This document shows, piece by piece, positions 41,501 through 53,327 of a DNA stretch of 64,000 nucleotides. Position 1 is the first letter of the stretch; each line of letters begins with the position of its first letter. The position numbers were made by a program, and so were the translations under genes. The notes beneath the pieces were generated by a model, which saw only the letters and a list, made by a program, of their open reading frames with translations, did not search any database and was not told where the DNA came from. The stretch comes from Hemibagrus wyckioides. Lineage: Eukaryota; Chordata; Actinopteri; Siluriformes; Bagridae. The stretch is from positions 19,138,392 to 19,202,391 of the forward strand of contig NC_080734.1 in assembly GCF_019097595.1 (NCBI RefSeq), written 5' to 3'.

Positions 41501-42033
41501 ATCTTCAGGGGTCTTCAGGTTTATACGTTAAATCCTGTCACCATGAGCATGCATCTGGATGACTAAACTGAGAAACAACAAAACCTTATTAATGCTGATT
41601 TCATTGATTTGAATAAAATAAGACATGAAGTTTCTCCTTTCACGTTCTCTTTTCCTGCTTTTCATTCAGGAAGCGCTTGGAAAAGGCCGAATCAGAGTAC
41701 GTAGTAGCCAAGCTAGACCTGCACAAGAAGACGGAGACGAAGGAGCAGCTCACCGAGCATCTGTGTGCCATCATCCAGCAGAACGAGCTGCGCAAGGCTC
41801 GCAAGCTGGAGGAGCTGATGCTGCAGCTCGAGCTCAGCACGGATCAGGCGTCCAAGGGAGTGCAGGAGGAGGCGTGTGAGGAGAGGCAAGGCCCCGCCCA
41901 CACGGCTACAGCCGACGGAACTAAAGCGAAACAGGAAACGGACGTTAGCGTGGAGAGAGGAGAGACCGCCGTAAAGACAAGCGAAGGTCAGGAGAGCGAA
42001 CCGGTCACTGCTGCTGCGAGTGGCGAGGGCTAG
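38483..42033 (+). CDS. gorab: gorab: RAB6-interacting golgin, complete
   Basis: Trans-Golgi coiled-coil protein that binds RAB6 and SCYL1 and supports COPI retrieval; it is also linked to centriole duplication. Loss causes gerodermia osteodysplastica in humans. Model: join(38483..38546, 38698..39025, 40173..40274, 40378..40518, 41670..42033), phases 1, 2, 2, 2, giving 332 residues (human about 370). [13 protein letters not shown] at residues 4-16 is the family N-terminus. A low-complexity Pro/Ala/Gln region fills much of exon 2. The conserved coiled coil runs from about 128 to 255 ([44 protein letters not shown]). The acidic C-terminal tail after about 265 is weakly conserved. The exon 2 donor was chosen to keep the coiled coil in register; see findings. 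Introns contain a SINE and a Tc1 fragment. Confidence 0.92.
38698..39025 (+). CDS. gorab: gorab exon 2
   Basis: Acceptor CTGCTCAG. Encodes [13 protein letters not shown] through KQEVE plus two bases of Leu131. Rich in Pro, Ala and Gln. The donor is GTTAGT at 39026; a competing GTAAGT starts four bases later. Confidence 0.82.
39214..39417 (-). mobile_element. tRNA-derived SINE in gorab intron 2
   Basis: Minus-strand copy of the 18.3-kb SINE family: reverse complement of box B at 39349-39363 and of box A at 39394-39410, with tail AATTCTTTTCTTCACATATC at the other end. Confidence 0.85.
39580..39805 (+). mobile_element. Tc1-like internal fragment in gorab intron 2
   Basis: TTCCCTTCACTGGAGCTAAG, TTCCAGCATGACGATGCCCC and CTCCATGAAGACATGGTG are transposase-derived landmarks shared with 3385-3563 and 48700-49184. 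Terminal repeats are missing. Confidence 0.7.
40173..40274 (+). CDS. gorab: gorab exon 3
   Basis: Acceptor CGCTCTAG. Encodes [19 protein letters not shown] through KTIAE plus two bases. Donor GTAAGT at 40275. Confidence 0.9.
40378..40518 (+). CDS. gorab: gorab exon 4
   Basis: Acceptor TTTGTACAG. Encodes [18 protein letters not shown] through EYSTA plus two bases of Trp212. Donor GTAACA at 40519. Confidence 0.92.
40678..40842. repeat. CA/GACA repeat in gorab intron 4
   Basis: (CA)n and CAGACAGA units with imperfect larger units containing CAGGCAGACAGACA. Confidence 0.9.
41670..42033 (+). CDS. gorab: gorab exon 5 (C-terminal)
   Basis: Acceptor TTCATTCAG. Encodes [19 protein letters not shown], the [19 protein letters not shown] core and an acidic tail ending at TAG 42031-42033. 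Confidence 0.95.
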
Positions 42034-42780
42034 TCTCACGTCATTTATTATGGGGAAGCTACATTTGTGGGTCTGGATGATCCACAACACTCATAATAAT
42101 AATAATCAATTGCATTGATGATGGTAGATCAAGTATTATTTATTATGGTGGAGGGAGCAGGAAGAATCCAGGCTGCAGATTACAACTTGAACAAATTTGT
42201 TCTTCCTAAGAGATTTCATTGCTATATAAAGCATCAATACACCTTTTCTTACAAAGTGTAACACTATGAGCTATAGTCTTTATCAAACTTTTAGTATTGA
42301 AGAGTTTCTTGAACACTGTGCTGAAATGTAAAACTGTACAACACACAGAAAAGTGTTTTTAGGGAGGATCTGTCATGCAAAGCCATGATTACTGTGTAAA
42401 GAACAAACACCCATGGTGTGTATATATACACACACACAGGTTTTATGAATTATTCAGGAAGGTGAAAATGCCGGGTAAAGTATTTAACATGTTATAAGAT
42501 GATGTGTTAGAATTTCTAGAGATTATTCACCCACTTTCCACCACACTGACTAAATTTGTGTAGTTTGATGGGTCCAAATTTTGAACATTTGCTAATTTTT
42601 AAGCCAAGTAGTGGGTTTTTGTACGGTTCGAATCGATGGAGAAACATAATGATTCTTTGTTTGTTAATCAAGTAATGACACTACACTTCATGTTATGTTT
42701 TCAGAGCTTTGATGTACTGTATATATATTTATATACCCTATAGATGATCATTTTACATGTTTGATACATGTAAATAAAAA
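42034..42780 (+). other. gorab 3' UTR
   Basis: Non-coding, about 740 bp up to a polyadenylation signal. Contains short TA and CA tracts. Confidence 0.7.
42773..42778 (+). terminator. gorab polyadenylation signal (AATAAA)
   Basis: AATAAA followed by a T/GT-rich stretch (GTTTAAGTTTGTTGCCTTG), as expected for a cleavage and polyadenylation site. Confidence 0.7.
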
Positions 42781-42859
42781 TATTTACTTGTTTAAGTTTG
42801 TTGCCTTGTTTTCTTTTACATGCACTGATCTAAGCTGCTTCACAGTGTTTGTTTTGTAA

Positions 42860-43075
42860 GAGTCACAGGGACTCTGGAGTCTATCACACGGGACCTGGGA
42901 CATTAACTCATCACAGGGCACACACACACACTTACATTTACACACTATGGACAGTTTATTGATGCCATTCAGGTAACAACTCATGTCTTTGGCTTGGGGA
43001 GGAAACCACTGAAGCCCTGGGAGAACAAGCAAACTCCACACACACACACAAAGGAGACGGGAATCAAACCCCAAA
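42860..43075 (+). repeat. Interspersed repeat fragment
   Basis: Contains ACTATGGACAGTTTATTGAT, TTGGGGAGGAAACCACTGAA and GAGAACAAGCAAACTCCACA. Same general family as 28357-28615. Confidence 0.6.
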
Positions 43076-43832
43076 CATGCAACTTTAAAAAAATATACAG
43101 TATATGTAATGATTCTCTCAGAAAGTGGATGAGGATCTGTAGAGGAATTACAGAATTCTGACCATCACAGCAGCTCATTTAGAGCTTTACAGTTTCCAGT
43201 CATGTTATTTTTATTATTTAAACCGTCTTCATGAGCTTGTCTTTGCTAAAATAAAAGCCCCAGAATCTGCTGGTGTAGCAGTGTGAAGGTGTGCACCAGC
43301 TGAGCATCTCTGTAGGGAAGCCCTTCTCTGTAAATAACAGGTTTACTAAAAAACAAAACGCCTGTATACTGTGGCTTTAAATGGACATTTTGGATATATG
43401 GGCAAATACAGGTATGTACATATATGTAAATGTGTGTATGGATACATGAGTGCCCATGTATGAGTGTATGTATGTATTATATATGTGTATATGATGGAAA
43501 TGGAATGATGAATTGAGAAATAAATAGAAATAAATGGACATTCTGGATTAATGTCCATTCAAAAAATCTATGTGGTGGCTAGGATATAGGATGATGAATA
43601 TTAATGAATGAATATTATGCTAATTAGATATCTATGACATCTCAGTGTAGATCTCAATGTCTTTAAAATAATTATTTTTTAATTATTTAAAATAATTACT
43701 TGACTGGAAACAGTCGAGTGATCTTAACATTCTGTAATTTCTCTTTAGAAAATAAATAAATAAACATTATTTATTTGAATTAAAGTGCTATTTTTTAAAT
43801 ATAAAAAACAACTGTTTCTGTTGACATTTATT
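43076..43832. other. Intergenic, nothing recognised
   Basis: AT-rich, with TATG-rich low-complexity DNA near 43400-43500 in which TAAATGGACATT[TC]TGG occurs twice (about 43378 and 43531). Confidence 0.5.
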
Positions 43833-44060
43833 TTTCAATTCAATTTTAATTGTATAGCGCCTTTTACAACAGACAATGTCTCAAAGCAGACAGAGAAAGG
43901 AGAAAAAATAATTATTAAATTAAACTATTAAACTATTTTATCCCTAATGAGAAGCCTGAGGTGATGGTGGTGAGGGAAAAACTCCATGACATGATCTGAG
44001 GAAGAAACCTTGAGAGGAACCAGGCTGAGAAGGAAACCTCATCCTCATTTGGGTGACACT
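43833..44060 (+). repeat. Interspersed repeat, best copy
   Basis: CAATTTTAATTGTATAGCGC, CAATGTCTCAAAGCAGACAG, CCTGAGGTGATGGTGGTGAG, GAAGAAACCTTGAGAGGAAC and CTCATCCTCATTTGGGTGAC, in that order. Most complete of about six fragments of this family here. Confidence 0.75.
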
Positions 44061-44845
44061 GGACAGTAAACTAACTGTAGCTAACAGCAACCAAGGGCCC
44101 ATGAGGAACTAATAGGTCAGTGTAGTTTCTGAGTTCATTATAGGCACTAAATCCTTGCTGTCACAAGCTGACCGATGTAACGGCTATTTAAGTAACAGTA
44201 CTGTATTACTATATGATTTATTCACAAACCTATTTTAAGTGATGCATTGTGTATCATTGAGATGGTCTGCATAGAGAATGGTGATTTTTTATTTTCCACA
44301 TTATCCTCCCGTAATGTAGGCAGTATTTCCTGGCATCTCTTCTGCTAAAGAAAAAAAGACCTTAGCAGAAAAAAGGCAGTAGTCTCTGGCATCTCCCATC
44401 ATCCTGCCAAAGTTAATTCCTAAAGAACAAAGTTCTTGTGTAAACAAGTTAGGAAAGAAATTCCAAGGCAATCAATATTGTTAATGAGAGTGAGGGAAAA
44501 ACGGGCAATCTGAAATCTTTGAACTGAATACACACCTTCAGTGTTTTCCCTCTGACTGTAGAAGCACTGTTCAGTGTTTGTGTACTTTTTTTTTTTTTTT
44601 TTACTCAGTGTTCTCACAATGGCTGCCTGTGTTTCTAGAATGCTGTGTGCAAGCTTTCTTACAAAAATAAATAAATAAATAAATAAATTGCCTTTTATTT
44701 ATATCTATTTTTGTATTAATTAAGGACTCATCAAGTTCAATTCAAATAATGTGTCTTATTTATTATAGTGGATATAAAACAAATATGTTTGTAAATATGA
44801 GCACAAGAAATTTTTTAATGGATGAAAATTAATTAATAAATAATT

Positions 44846-44902
<57 letters not shown>

Positions 44903-45584
44903 ATTGTCCTAAATGTGCTCCTGAGAGTCGAATTCAAGTCATAAAAACTTCACGGATTACTGCACCTTTATATCTGGAACATATTGCAGAGTTTAAATTG
45001 CTTCTTATTATTATTACATTTCTAGCATTTAGCAGACATCCTTTTCTAGAAGGACTTGCAGAGGAGCTCTTGGAGCCTTCATTAAAACCTCATCCTCATG
45101 CTAGCTCACTGGATCCGGGACGAAAAGCACCATCAAAGATTTTAGTGAAAACCAGTCGTTTTCATATTATTGACACTAATTAAAAATGGTTGAAATAATA
45201 AAGAAAGCGAGCCAACACAAACCCTTTAATAAAACATCACTCAATTATGAGAAAAGAAATGAATGGTGCTGTATAAAGAGAGGAAGAGTTCACACTGTCT
45301 GCACCCTACACTAGTGCCTCAGCTGACGGAGAAGCTGTGGAGTTCTTCACTGCATTTCTAAAAAAGCTGCTGTTGGAACAGTGATCTTAATGGTTAACTG
45401 AGGAATTGTAAGCCCACTATTTACATTTACATTATATTTACATCTCAGCTCCAAAAAGTAAGTAAGATAATTCAGCACTGGCTGTATATCTGACATTGTG
45501 CCTCACAGCAAGACACTGGTGGCTTCACCAGCAGAAGCACTTATATTAAGGCACATATTTCCAAATATGGAAGCGCTGGTACAC
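44061..45584. other. Intergenic, AT-rich
   Basis: (AAAT)n at 44667-44690 and (TTTA)n at 44844-44900. A fragment TCTAGCATTTAGCAGACATC at about 45020 belongs to the repeat seen at 16.15 and 50.7 kb. No gene. Confidence 0.5.
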
Positions 45585-46063
45585 AATAAAAACATGACCA
45601 CCTGCCTAATTTTTGTGTTGGTCCCCCTTTAGTTGACCCGTCATGCACTGTGTATTCCGACCCCTTTCTATCACAACCAGCATTAACTTCTTCAGCAGTT
45701 TGAGCAACAGTAGCTCGTCTGTTGGATCGGATCGCACGGGCCAGCCTTCGCTCCGCACGTCCATCAATGAGTCTTGGCCGTCCATGACCCTGTCACCGGT
45801 TCACCACTGTTCCTTCCTTGGACCACTTTTGATAGATACTGACCACTGCAGACCGGGAACACCCCACAAGAGCTGCAGTTCTGGAGATGCTCTGGAGATG
45901 TCCTTCGTCAAATTCGCTCATATCCTTACACATCAACTTTGAGGACAAAATGTTGACTTGCTGCCTAATATATCCCACCCACTAACAGGTGCCATGATGA
46001 GGAGATCATCAGTCTTATTCACTTCACCTCTCACTGCTCACAATGTTATACCTGATCTGTGTA
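45585..46063 (-). mobile_element. Tc1-like element family A, internally deleted copy
   Basis: Runs from the left end CCACCTGCCTAATTTTTGTG across the internal deletion (the transposase catalytic part is missing) to the right end CACAATGTTATACCTGATC. The minus-strand frame 45793-45978 encodes the N-terminal helix-turn-helix region ([20 protein letters not shown]). Non-autonomous. Confidence 0.85.
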
Positions 46064-46535
46064 TTCAACCAAACCTGCTAGCTATCCTGTACCAGGGCTG
46101 CTCAATAGCCCTGCTGCAAAAGGAGCCTTGGACTGAAGAGCACAGATCTCAGAATCAAAAAATACCAAGGAATTCTACTCCACATGCTTTCAGAATGATT
46201 GCCTGAACCTTTAAAGTTTATCTGTTTGTATCATATCTGTGGGTCTGTATAATGACCAAAGGGAAAAGGGTACAGCTGTACAGGTTCTGATGGCCCTCCA
46301 CCAAGAAGCAGGCCATCCAGGAGGTTTACCTTTCTCACACAAATTCTCAGACAAGTGCTCATTCAGTAAGATCTCTTGTACTGAAGTAAACTATGCAATA
46401 CATCACAGTTAATTTAGACTCAGTGGGAGTGCTAAACACCCTGTTGTCCCAATGACAGGAACATGTTCTGATCAATAAGAACACATGCTACAACTCTTTA
46501 GAAGCATTTATTTTTCTGAGAAAAAGGCGTCAACC
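46064..46535. other. Unexplained repeat-poor sequence
   Basis: Start of a stretch (to about 50.6 kb) that lacks the microsatellites typical of the rest of the window. No domain recognised. Confidence 0.4.
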
Positions 46536-46539
46536 AGGT

Positions 46540-46916
46540 CACTGCAGTAGTGCGGGCTCATGGAGAGGGACTTAACCAGCAGGTCACTGCAGTAATGCAG
46601 TCTCATGGAGAGGGACTTAACCACCAGGTCACTGCTGTAGCAAAGCCTCATGGAGAGGGACTTAACCAGCAGGTTACTGCTGTAGCATAGCCTCATGGAG
46701 AGGGACTTAACCAACTGGTCACTGCAGTAGTGCAACCTCATGGAGAGGGACTTAACCAGCTGGTCACTGCAGTAGCGTAGCCTTATGGAGAGGGACTTAA
46801 AGACCAGGTCACTGCTGTAGCACAGCCTCATTGAGAGGGACTTAACAAGCAGGTCACTGCAGTAGTGCAACCTCATGGAGAGGGACTTAACCAGCTGGTC
46901 ACTGCAGTAGCAGCAT
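46540..46916. repeat. 45-bp minisatellite, about 8.4 copies
   Basis: The core CACTGCAGTAGTGC...GGAGAGGGACTTAACC repeats with an exact 45-bp period (starts at 46540, 46585, 46630 and so on to 46900). Because 45 is a multiple of 3, the minus strand stays open for 171 codons as 15-residue repeats (SLSMRLHYCSDLLVK). Flanks give no sign of a gene. Confidence 0.95.
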
Positions 46917-48699
46917 AACAACATGGCAAGAGAGTGATGCTTGCACTCTGAGGTTATGCTGCTAAAGATACTTTTTGCTAGCCCCTGGTGTAGTGGCCTG
47001 GTGTACTCTACTAAATCCCACATTAGACCACAGTTGTCTAATTAAGACCATGAAAGGACCAACATAACCATCACTTCCATTACACATACACTCACACCTC
47101 TCCAAGCAGAATTGTTGTCACATAAGCACAAAAGGGTGTGGTGCCTTCTCCAAGTTATCTACACCCATGGATTTGGCACCCTTACACTGTGGGAAAACAT
47201 AGAAAATAGTTATGTCATGGCACTTGCACTACAGGGCTGGGAAACTGCATGCTTTAGCAATATGCTCACCCTGCATGTAGTGATGACCGAATGGTTCTGG
47301 TGAGACTTTTTGACCAAATTCAGGTTTCCCAAATGTTGTGATGTGACTCGAACCTGACTGAACAGACTGGATACCTGTAATGTACCACTGCACAGGGAAT
47401 ACTTCATCCTCACTGACTCACACCTGATTGAGTGAAGCGATCGTATCCAAACCTAATCAGTTTGAGGGTAAGATGTTTCCATATGACCTGCTGCTATAGG
47501 ATTGAAACACTGCTTCTGGCATTTAAAAGAGACTGTTGGGTTATGTACTGTATGTAAGTATGTACTACAAACTCTAGACAACCACAGAGTTCCCCAGCAG
47601 TCTCCAGAACCTGAGTTGAACTTGGTGAGACTGATTGAAAAGGAATGGTGTCCATTAATGAGGTCATTTTATAGTGTCATATGGTCACCATGTGACTTTG
47701 TGTTAAATGTCTCTACATGTGCACAAAGCGCAGAAGAAGGTATCCATCTGTTTAAACACCACCCCTGGCACTTTTCCAGAGTTCATATAACAGGCTAATC
47801 GTACATAATCTAATCAACATAAACTTAAAAAGTGCTTATATCTGTATAATTGTCAACTATGTTATTGTTGATAGCGATGCCTCAACCTGCAGCCCACTAC
47901 CTCAAGCCATGTAATGAGAAACGATTCAGTTCTGTTTGTTTGAGCAGACCCAGAGAAAATGAATTCTTGTACCAAGAGAAAGATCAAAGCCGAGACCGAT
48001 TCATCGAGTGCCAGCAACAGCTTAAAATCTAGCTCCTCATTCTGAAGAACCACATTGTGGTAGAATACACCTCAGAAACTGCATTAGTGGTGGATTGTGC
48101 TAAATGTGTAGTGTTGTGCAAGCTCTTAAATACTGGTCTCATCCAAAACTACAGGGCAGATGGAAGTCACAATCAGAGCCTTAGACTTCACACCCAGTAA
48201 AGAGGTCGATTCAAATGGTTATTAGTGGTTGTTCAAATGGCTTGGCAAGGAACCGTCTGTAAAGTGCCTCAGAGCAGTCCACATAGACATCCTGAGACAG
48301 CCTTGGAAATGGTCATTGAAGTTGGAAGTTGAAGGAGTACACAACATTACTCCAACAAGTCTCCAGGAAGGTTCTTAGCTAAGAGAGCATGGAGATCTCT
48401 TGATGAAGTTGAAGTCTGCAAAAAAAAAAAAACTCATACACATACATAGGGTTTACATGTACAAACAGAGGTGTACTTAGACATCCCCTTGGCATTGACC
48501 CTATAGTAATGCAACTACCATACAGTTTACAGGAGAAGTAGACTTGTTAGAGTTCATTGTTCAAAGACAATGTTCAATTTATCTGCTATCTGACTCCAGC
48601 TTCAATCAGCCAAGCAGCAATGGCTTTGAGAATCAGACACAACATCAACATCTCTGTCTGCAGACCATAACACAAGTGCTGTAGCTTTTAGACTTAAAA
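46917..48699. other. Unexplained repeat-poor sequence
   Basis: No recognisable gene, repeat or microsatellite except poly-A at 48420-48432. Short frames occur on both strands. It could be a decayed element of a family I do not recognise. Confidence 0.4.
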
Positions 48700-49184
48700 G
48701 AATATGACCAAAGGAATTTGGACACCTGAACTTCACACCATCATATTTTTCCTGAACGGTTGCCACAAAGTTGGAAGCGTAGCATTTTCGAGAATCTCTT
48801 TGTATGCTGAGGCATTAAGAGTTCCCTTTACTGGAAGTAAGAGGTCCCTGTGCAAAGAAAGTGAGGTCCATGAAGACATGGTTTGCCAAGGTTGGTGTGA
48901 AAGAATTTAAGTGGCCTCAATAGAGCCCTGACCTCAACTCCACTGATTACCTTTTGGATGAATTGAAATGCTGACTGCGTGCCAAACTTCTTGCCCAACA
49001 CCAGTTCCTGACTAATGCTCTTGTGGCTGAATGGGCAAATCCCCACAATCCCATTCCAAAATCTAGGTGAAAACCTTTTCAGAAGAGCAGAGGTTATATA
49101 ACAGCAAAAGGGGAACTAATCTGGAATTCAAAGCACACATTTGGTTGTAAACAGATGTCCAAATACTTTTGGAAATATAGTGTA
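48700..49184 (+). mobile_element. Non-autonomous Tc1-like element
   Basis: Left end ATATGACCAAAGGAATTTGG and right end AAATACTTTTGGAAATATAG are imperfect inverted repeats. The interior derives from a transposase gene (CATGAAGACATGGTTTGCCA, GAGCCCTGACCTCAACTCCA, CTAATGCTCTTGTGGCTGAA), with the segment before the second catalytic Asp deleted and several stops. Confidence 0.8.
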
Positions 49185-50692
49185 TGATTCAGCTTAAACA
49201 CTGTTTAACATCCTAAAGATATACCTGAAAGAGAGCGTGCATCCACTTCACATTGCTTACAACTGCAAAGCCACACTGCAGTGCATTAACAGTTACAGTT
49301 AAGGTTATAAGTATAGCCTTGCACCCTGGCCCACCTCTGTAGGCACTGCAGTCATAAAAACCTCTAACAGTGTATGGCAGAGAAGAGGAAGATCACACTT
49401 CATCAATGCCAGCAGTGAGCTTTCTGTGCACTTAGGTTTATAGCAGTAAAGTCCAGCTCCAAAGTATGCCTTATAAAAGTCTATCCATTAGAGCAGTCAA
49501 AATTTGCCATCAAGATGTATTCTATACTGGAAGGCAGAATTGGCAGAGTTTTGGCAACATCAAGCAAAAAAGATCATTTGGCTGTTAGATTGATTTTATT
49601 GGCTGATCTAGTCTAATGAAATTCTAGATGAAGTCCTAAACCGAGAAGAAGCTCTACACCTTCCATACAAATGCATTGCAGTGAAGATCCCAGCATTTGA
49701 ACCTAGTGCCTGTGTCCTTCTTCCTCCTTTTCAGTGTTCATAAAGTGATGCAGCCAATTAATGGACCATATTAGACCTAGGAATAGCCCACAAGCTCATT
49801 GTGCACAGTTTTAAGACAAACACACTGGAGAAATGATGGCCATCATTCCTCACTGCAAAAAGCTACATCTACTTAAAGGAAATTAGCCTCAGTGTCTTGA
49901 AGACCACAGAAGTAAACAGACAGTGATCAGCTTAGCCTCAGCATCCTTAAGAGAACGTCAGGTGATGATAAGTTTGCTATTTCTATCAAAGAGGAGGTCT
50001 TAAATTTATGGATGCCACTGTTTCCTTTCAGTAGCCCCAGACCACCTGTTCCTAACAACAGAGCACAAGCTCTCAGCCATCTTTCTTCTCAATGATGTAT
50101 CCTGGAAAGGAAACCAAAGAGCAGTTTGTCACCTTCCTGCAGAAAATCTTTGACAGCCCCTCCACTGACAGAAGGAAAGGAATGCTGATATTTGCCAATA
50201 CTGGAAACATTTGGAGCTTATCACCTCTGAAAACCAGAACAAATCAGAGTCTCGGTTGTTGCCGTGGGTTCTAATCTTCTTCAGAAAGCATCATGTAGCT
50301 CTGACAGAGAGCAAGCAGCAGATTAATGGGGGATAAAAGCTGATGAGATAGTGAGATAATAACCTGATGAATTCTATGACGAAGGTCCAGGTATAACAGA
50401 CTATCCATTTCTTGCACCTAGGGAGGTCACTTATTATTAAAAGGTTGCCATTTCACTTGTTAGCAGAAATTGGACAGGATCATGCTAGTTTTTGTGTTTT
50501 TTTTTTGCCCCAGTAGCAGCCTGAGGTCCCTGCATCTCCATCAGAAATAAAGGAGAAAAGCCAGAATCAGTCACAGTACAGGCCTAAGTATTGTGGCAAG
50601 GACAAAGTGAAGTAGAAAGATCTTCTCGAAAAAACTACTGTCTCCATGGATACAGGCCCAGGTCTATATCTAAAAGGCTTAGGTCTAATTCC
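49185..50692. other. Unexplained repeat-poor sequence
   Basis: Continuation of the 46-50.6 kb block. A plus-strand frame around 50092-50274 (MMYPGKETKEQFVTFLQKIF) is not recognised and is too short to support a gene. Confidence 0.4.
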
Positions 50693-50880
50693 ACATTTAC
50701 ATTTGGCAGAAACCTTTATCCAGAGTGACTTACATTTTTTCTCATTTTATACAACTGAGCAGTTCAGGGTTAAGGGCCTTGCTCAGGGGCCCAGCAGTGG
50801 CTGCTTGGTGGACTTGGGAATCAAAGTCACAACCTTCAGATCAGTAGAACAGCGTTAACTACAAAGCTACCACTTCGCCA
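50693..50880 (+). repeat. Interspersed repeat, unsplit copy
   Basis: TTTACATTTGGCAGAAACCT, TATCCAGAGTGACTTACATT, TTATACAACTGAGCAGTTCA, GGGTTAAGGGCCTTGCTCAG and CAGCAGTGGCTGC. Same repeat as 16153-16718 but without the SINE insertion. Confidence 0.85.
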
Positions 50881-51064
50881 AGGTTCATGAGGCCACAACT
50901 GCTGCCCACTTTGACATGTTAATAAGTTCCTGCTCTTAATCTGGAAGGTCACTGTTGTAACCGTTGTTAACTGGTGTCTTTCTACCTCTTCTACCGGTGT
51001 GTTAACATCATTATTGTTTTGTTATCATCCCTCCAAAACAGGGGATCCAGAAGAACAGGCTTTT

Positions 51065-51165
51065 TTTTATTATTACCTTCTTCCCTTCAGGGGTCGCCAC
51101 AGCGAATCATCTCTCTCCACCTATCCCTATCTTCTGCATCCTCAACACTTGCAAAATGTACAGCA
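51065..51165 (-). mobile_element. Retroelement tail fragment
   Basis: Reverse complement carries GCTGTGGCGACCCCTGAAGG followed by a poly-A-like end, the same tail type as the SINE at 16.5 kb (GTGGTGACCCCTCAC). It is probably the 3' end of the partner LINE or a truncated SINE. Confidence 0.55.
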
Positions 51166-51409
51166 TCAACATGAAGTGCAATTATTTTTTCTCTTGAAGC
51201 AATATTCAAAATTATGGAAATTTTCTTTAACTGATGTTTAATTAGAAAAAAAATAAAAATAAAATAAAATCATTACAAATAAATAAAAAAAATAAAAATA
51301 AATTTGCATGCAAATGATGGGATGTAAATGAATCATGTTCATTATAAAATTTAATTATCCACAGTGTTCAGGGTTTAAGTTTCTGTAGTAAGTAAATATT
51401 AATAGGTAT

Positions 51410-51478
51410 GTAATAAAGCCTTTGTTATGCTGTAATAAAGCCTTTGTTATGCTGTAATAATGCCTTTGTTGTTCTGTT
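51410..51478. repeat. 22-bp tandem repeat, three copies
   Basis: TAATAAAGCCTTTGTTATGC three times, the last copy diverged. Confidence 0.9.
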
Positions 51479-51839
51479 TCCTATTCAGCCATAATCAGTA
51501 AGCCACACTATTGACAATAAATGATTCCTATTATCTTCTCTCCGCTCTCCCACTGGTGTGCATCACAGAATCTAACAGCATTAATAAACAGACCTTCCAC
51601 ATGTCATTTTGCGTGAGTTGGCACAGTTGTATCTGAAAGTATAGTAAATAAACTTGCATGGCTAATCAGTACATCTTAATCCATTATCTTCCAATCTACA
51701 AGACAACAAGGTGATGTTTCAGATCTTATTCTCCCTGGTGTCACATTTGGGAACCTTTTGTTTCATTAGGGCTTGAGAGTGCTGTATGGAATATGAAAGC
51801 CATATGGAAGCCACTTAAAAGACTCCTGTGTCTAAGCCT

Positions 51840-52165
51840 AATTAATATGAGGTATTAAGTCACATTTATCGTATGCTAAGTCAGAATTTAGAGATACCAA
51901 GTCATTATTCTGAGATACTCAGTCATAAATATGAGACATAGAGTCATTATGAGTTAAGTTACAATCCATCTTTAAGACACTAAGTCTTTATTGTGAGATA
52001 ATATAAGATGAAATACAAAGGCATTCATAAAAACTAGTCATATTTTGGTCATTTCATGTCAGTCTTGAAACATTGTCTTATGTAGGAATCATTTGGAGGC
52101 CCATAATGAGAAGTTATAGTTTTAAAAATACTATGTCATAATTAAGAGATAAATTCATCATTAAA
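51840..52165. repeat. Degenerate AAGTCATTATTATGAGATAC-type minisatellite
   Basis: Repeated motifs TAAGTCA, CCAAGTCATTATTCTGAGAT, CTCAGTCATAAATATGAGAC and AGAGTCATTATGAG at about 20-25-bp spacing. A decayed tandem array. Confidence 0.7.
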
Positions 52166-53165
52166 ATCATTATATACAATTATGGTTATAAGTAATATTA
52201 TTATTATTATTATTATTATTGGCTTTATTGTATTCATGCCCTTATCCAGAGCAACTTACAGAGGTTCTTTGAAATCTCTGTCAATAAACAGATACTGATA
52301 ATGGTTCTTCTCCTTGTTCTTCTCTATGCTGAAGTTCTTAAAGACATTGGCTGTATGTTTGTATAGATGCAGTAGATCTACCTTGTGTCTTGTTGCAGTA
52401 CTCAGTCTCACCCTGGTGTATGACCTGTGACATGAAACCACAACCTCACCTTAGTAGCTGTTCCTCACCCTGTTTAAGGTCCTACACAGCTGTTTCTGTT
52501 CCAGTTAATGACCGTGTTCCAGCCTACATATGAAATTGATGATCATTAGCACCTGCTTGGTATAATTGGTTAAACATACACCTGACTCTCATCCTACAAA
52601 ATCCCTGACTTTGTGCAAGTGTACACAGTGTGCAAGTAAGAATTGAAGCTGATTTGAAGCCAAGGCGTAGTCACACCAAATATTAATTTGATTTCGATTT
52701 CTCTTCTGTTCACTCACTTTGCATTTTGTAAAAATGAACAATTAAAATATATATTTTTGGAAGCATTCTTAGTTTACAGCATTTGTTCACACCTGCGTTA
52801 ATATGTTCTGTCTTTGAACCTGTCCATTCTGAAATCCTAACCACCTTGACATATTTTGGAGTTATAAAGCAATGCTTTGCTATCTGACCACTTATTCAGT
52901 TATTCCTTACACAGTCAGGACTTATTGGTTTGCCTGTGAAATATGCTAAGAGCCTCACTGCTGATTTTTTGGCAATCCTGTAGAGATTGATCACAATTTA
53001 AAAAAATAAAACAAATAAGTTAAATAAATGCACTGAGGAAACTGATTAAGATGGGATCTTGGACATGGATTGTCCATAGCTTTAAGAGCCTTTTAATGGG
53101 TTATATTTTGGAGCAGTGAGTGTTTTTTTTGTTCTGCATCTCCTTCCGTTTTTCTACATGAGAAA
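52166..53165. other. Intergenic, nothing recognised
   Basis: A short (ATT)n at about 52196-52220 and a fragment CCTTATCCAGAGCAACTTAC (52240) of the 16.15-kb repeat family. No gene. Confidence 0.5.
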
Positions 53166-53167
53166 GA

Positions 53168-53243
53168 TTTGGTGAGAGAGAGAGTGAGAGAGAGAGAGAG
53201 AGAGAGAGTGGGGGTGTGAGAGAGAGAGAGAGAGAGAGAGTGG

Positions 53244-53284
<41 letters not shown>

Positions 53285-53287
53285 TGA

Positions 53288-53326
<39 letters not shown>
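53168..53326. repeat. (GA)n array with GTGGGTGTGA interruptions
   Basis: Four GA blocks separated by near-identical GTGGG[GG]TGTGAG spacers, a small higher-order repeat. Confidence 0.95.
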
Positions 53327-53327
<1 letters not shown>

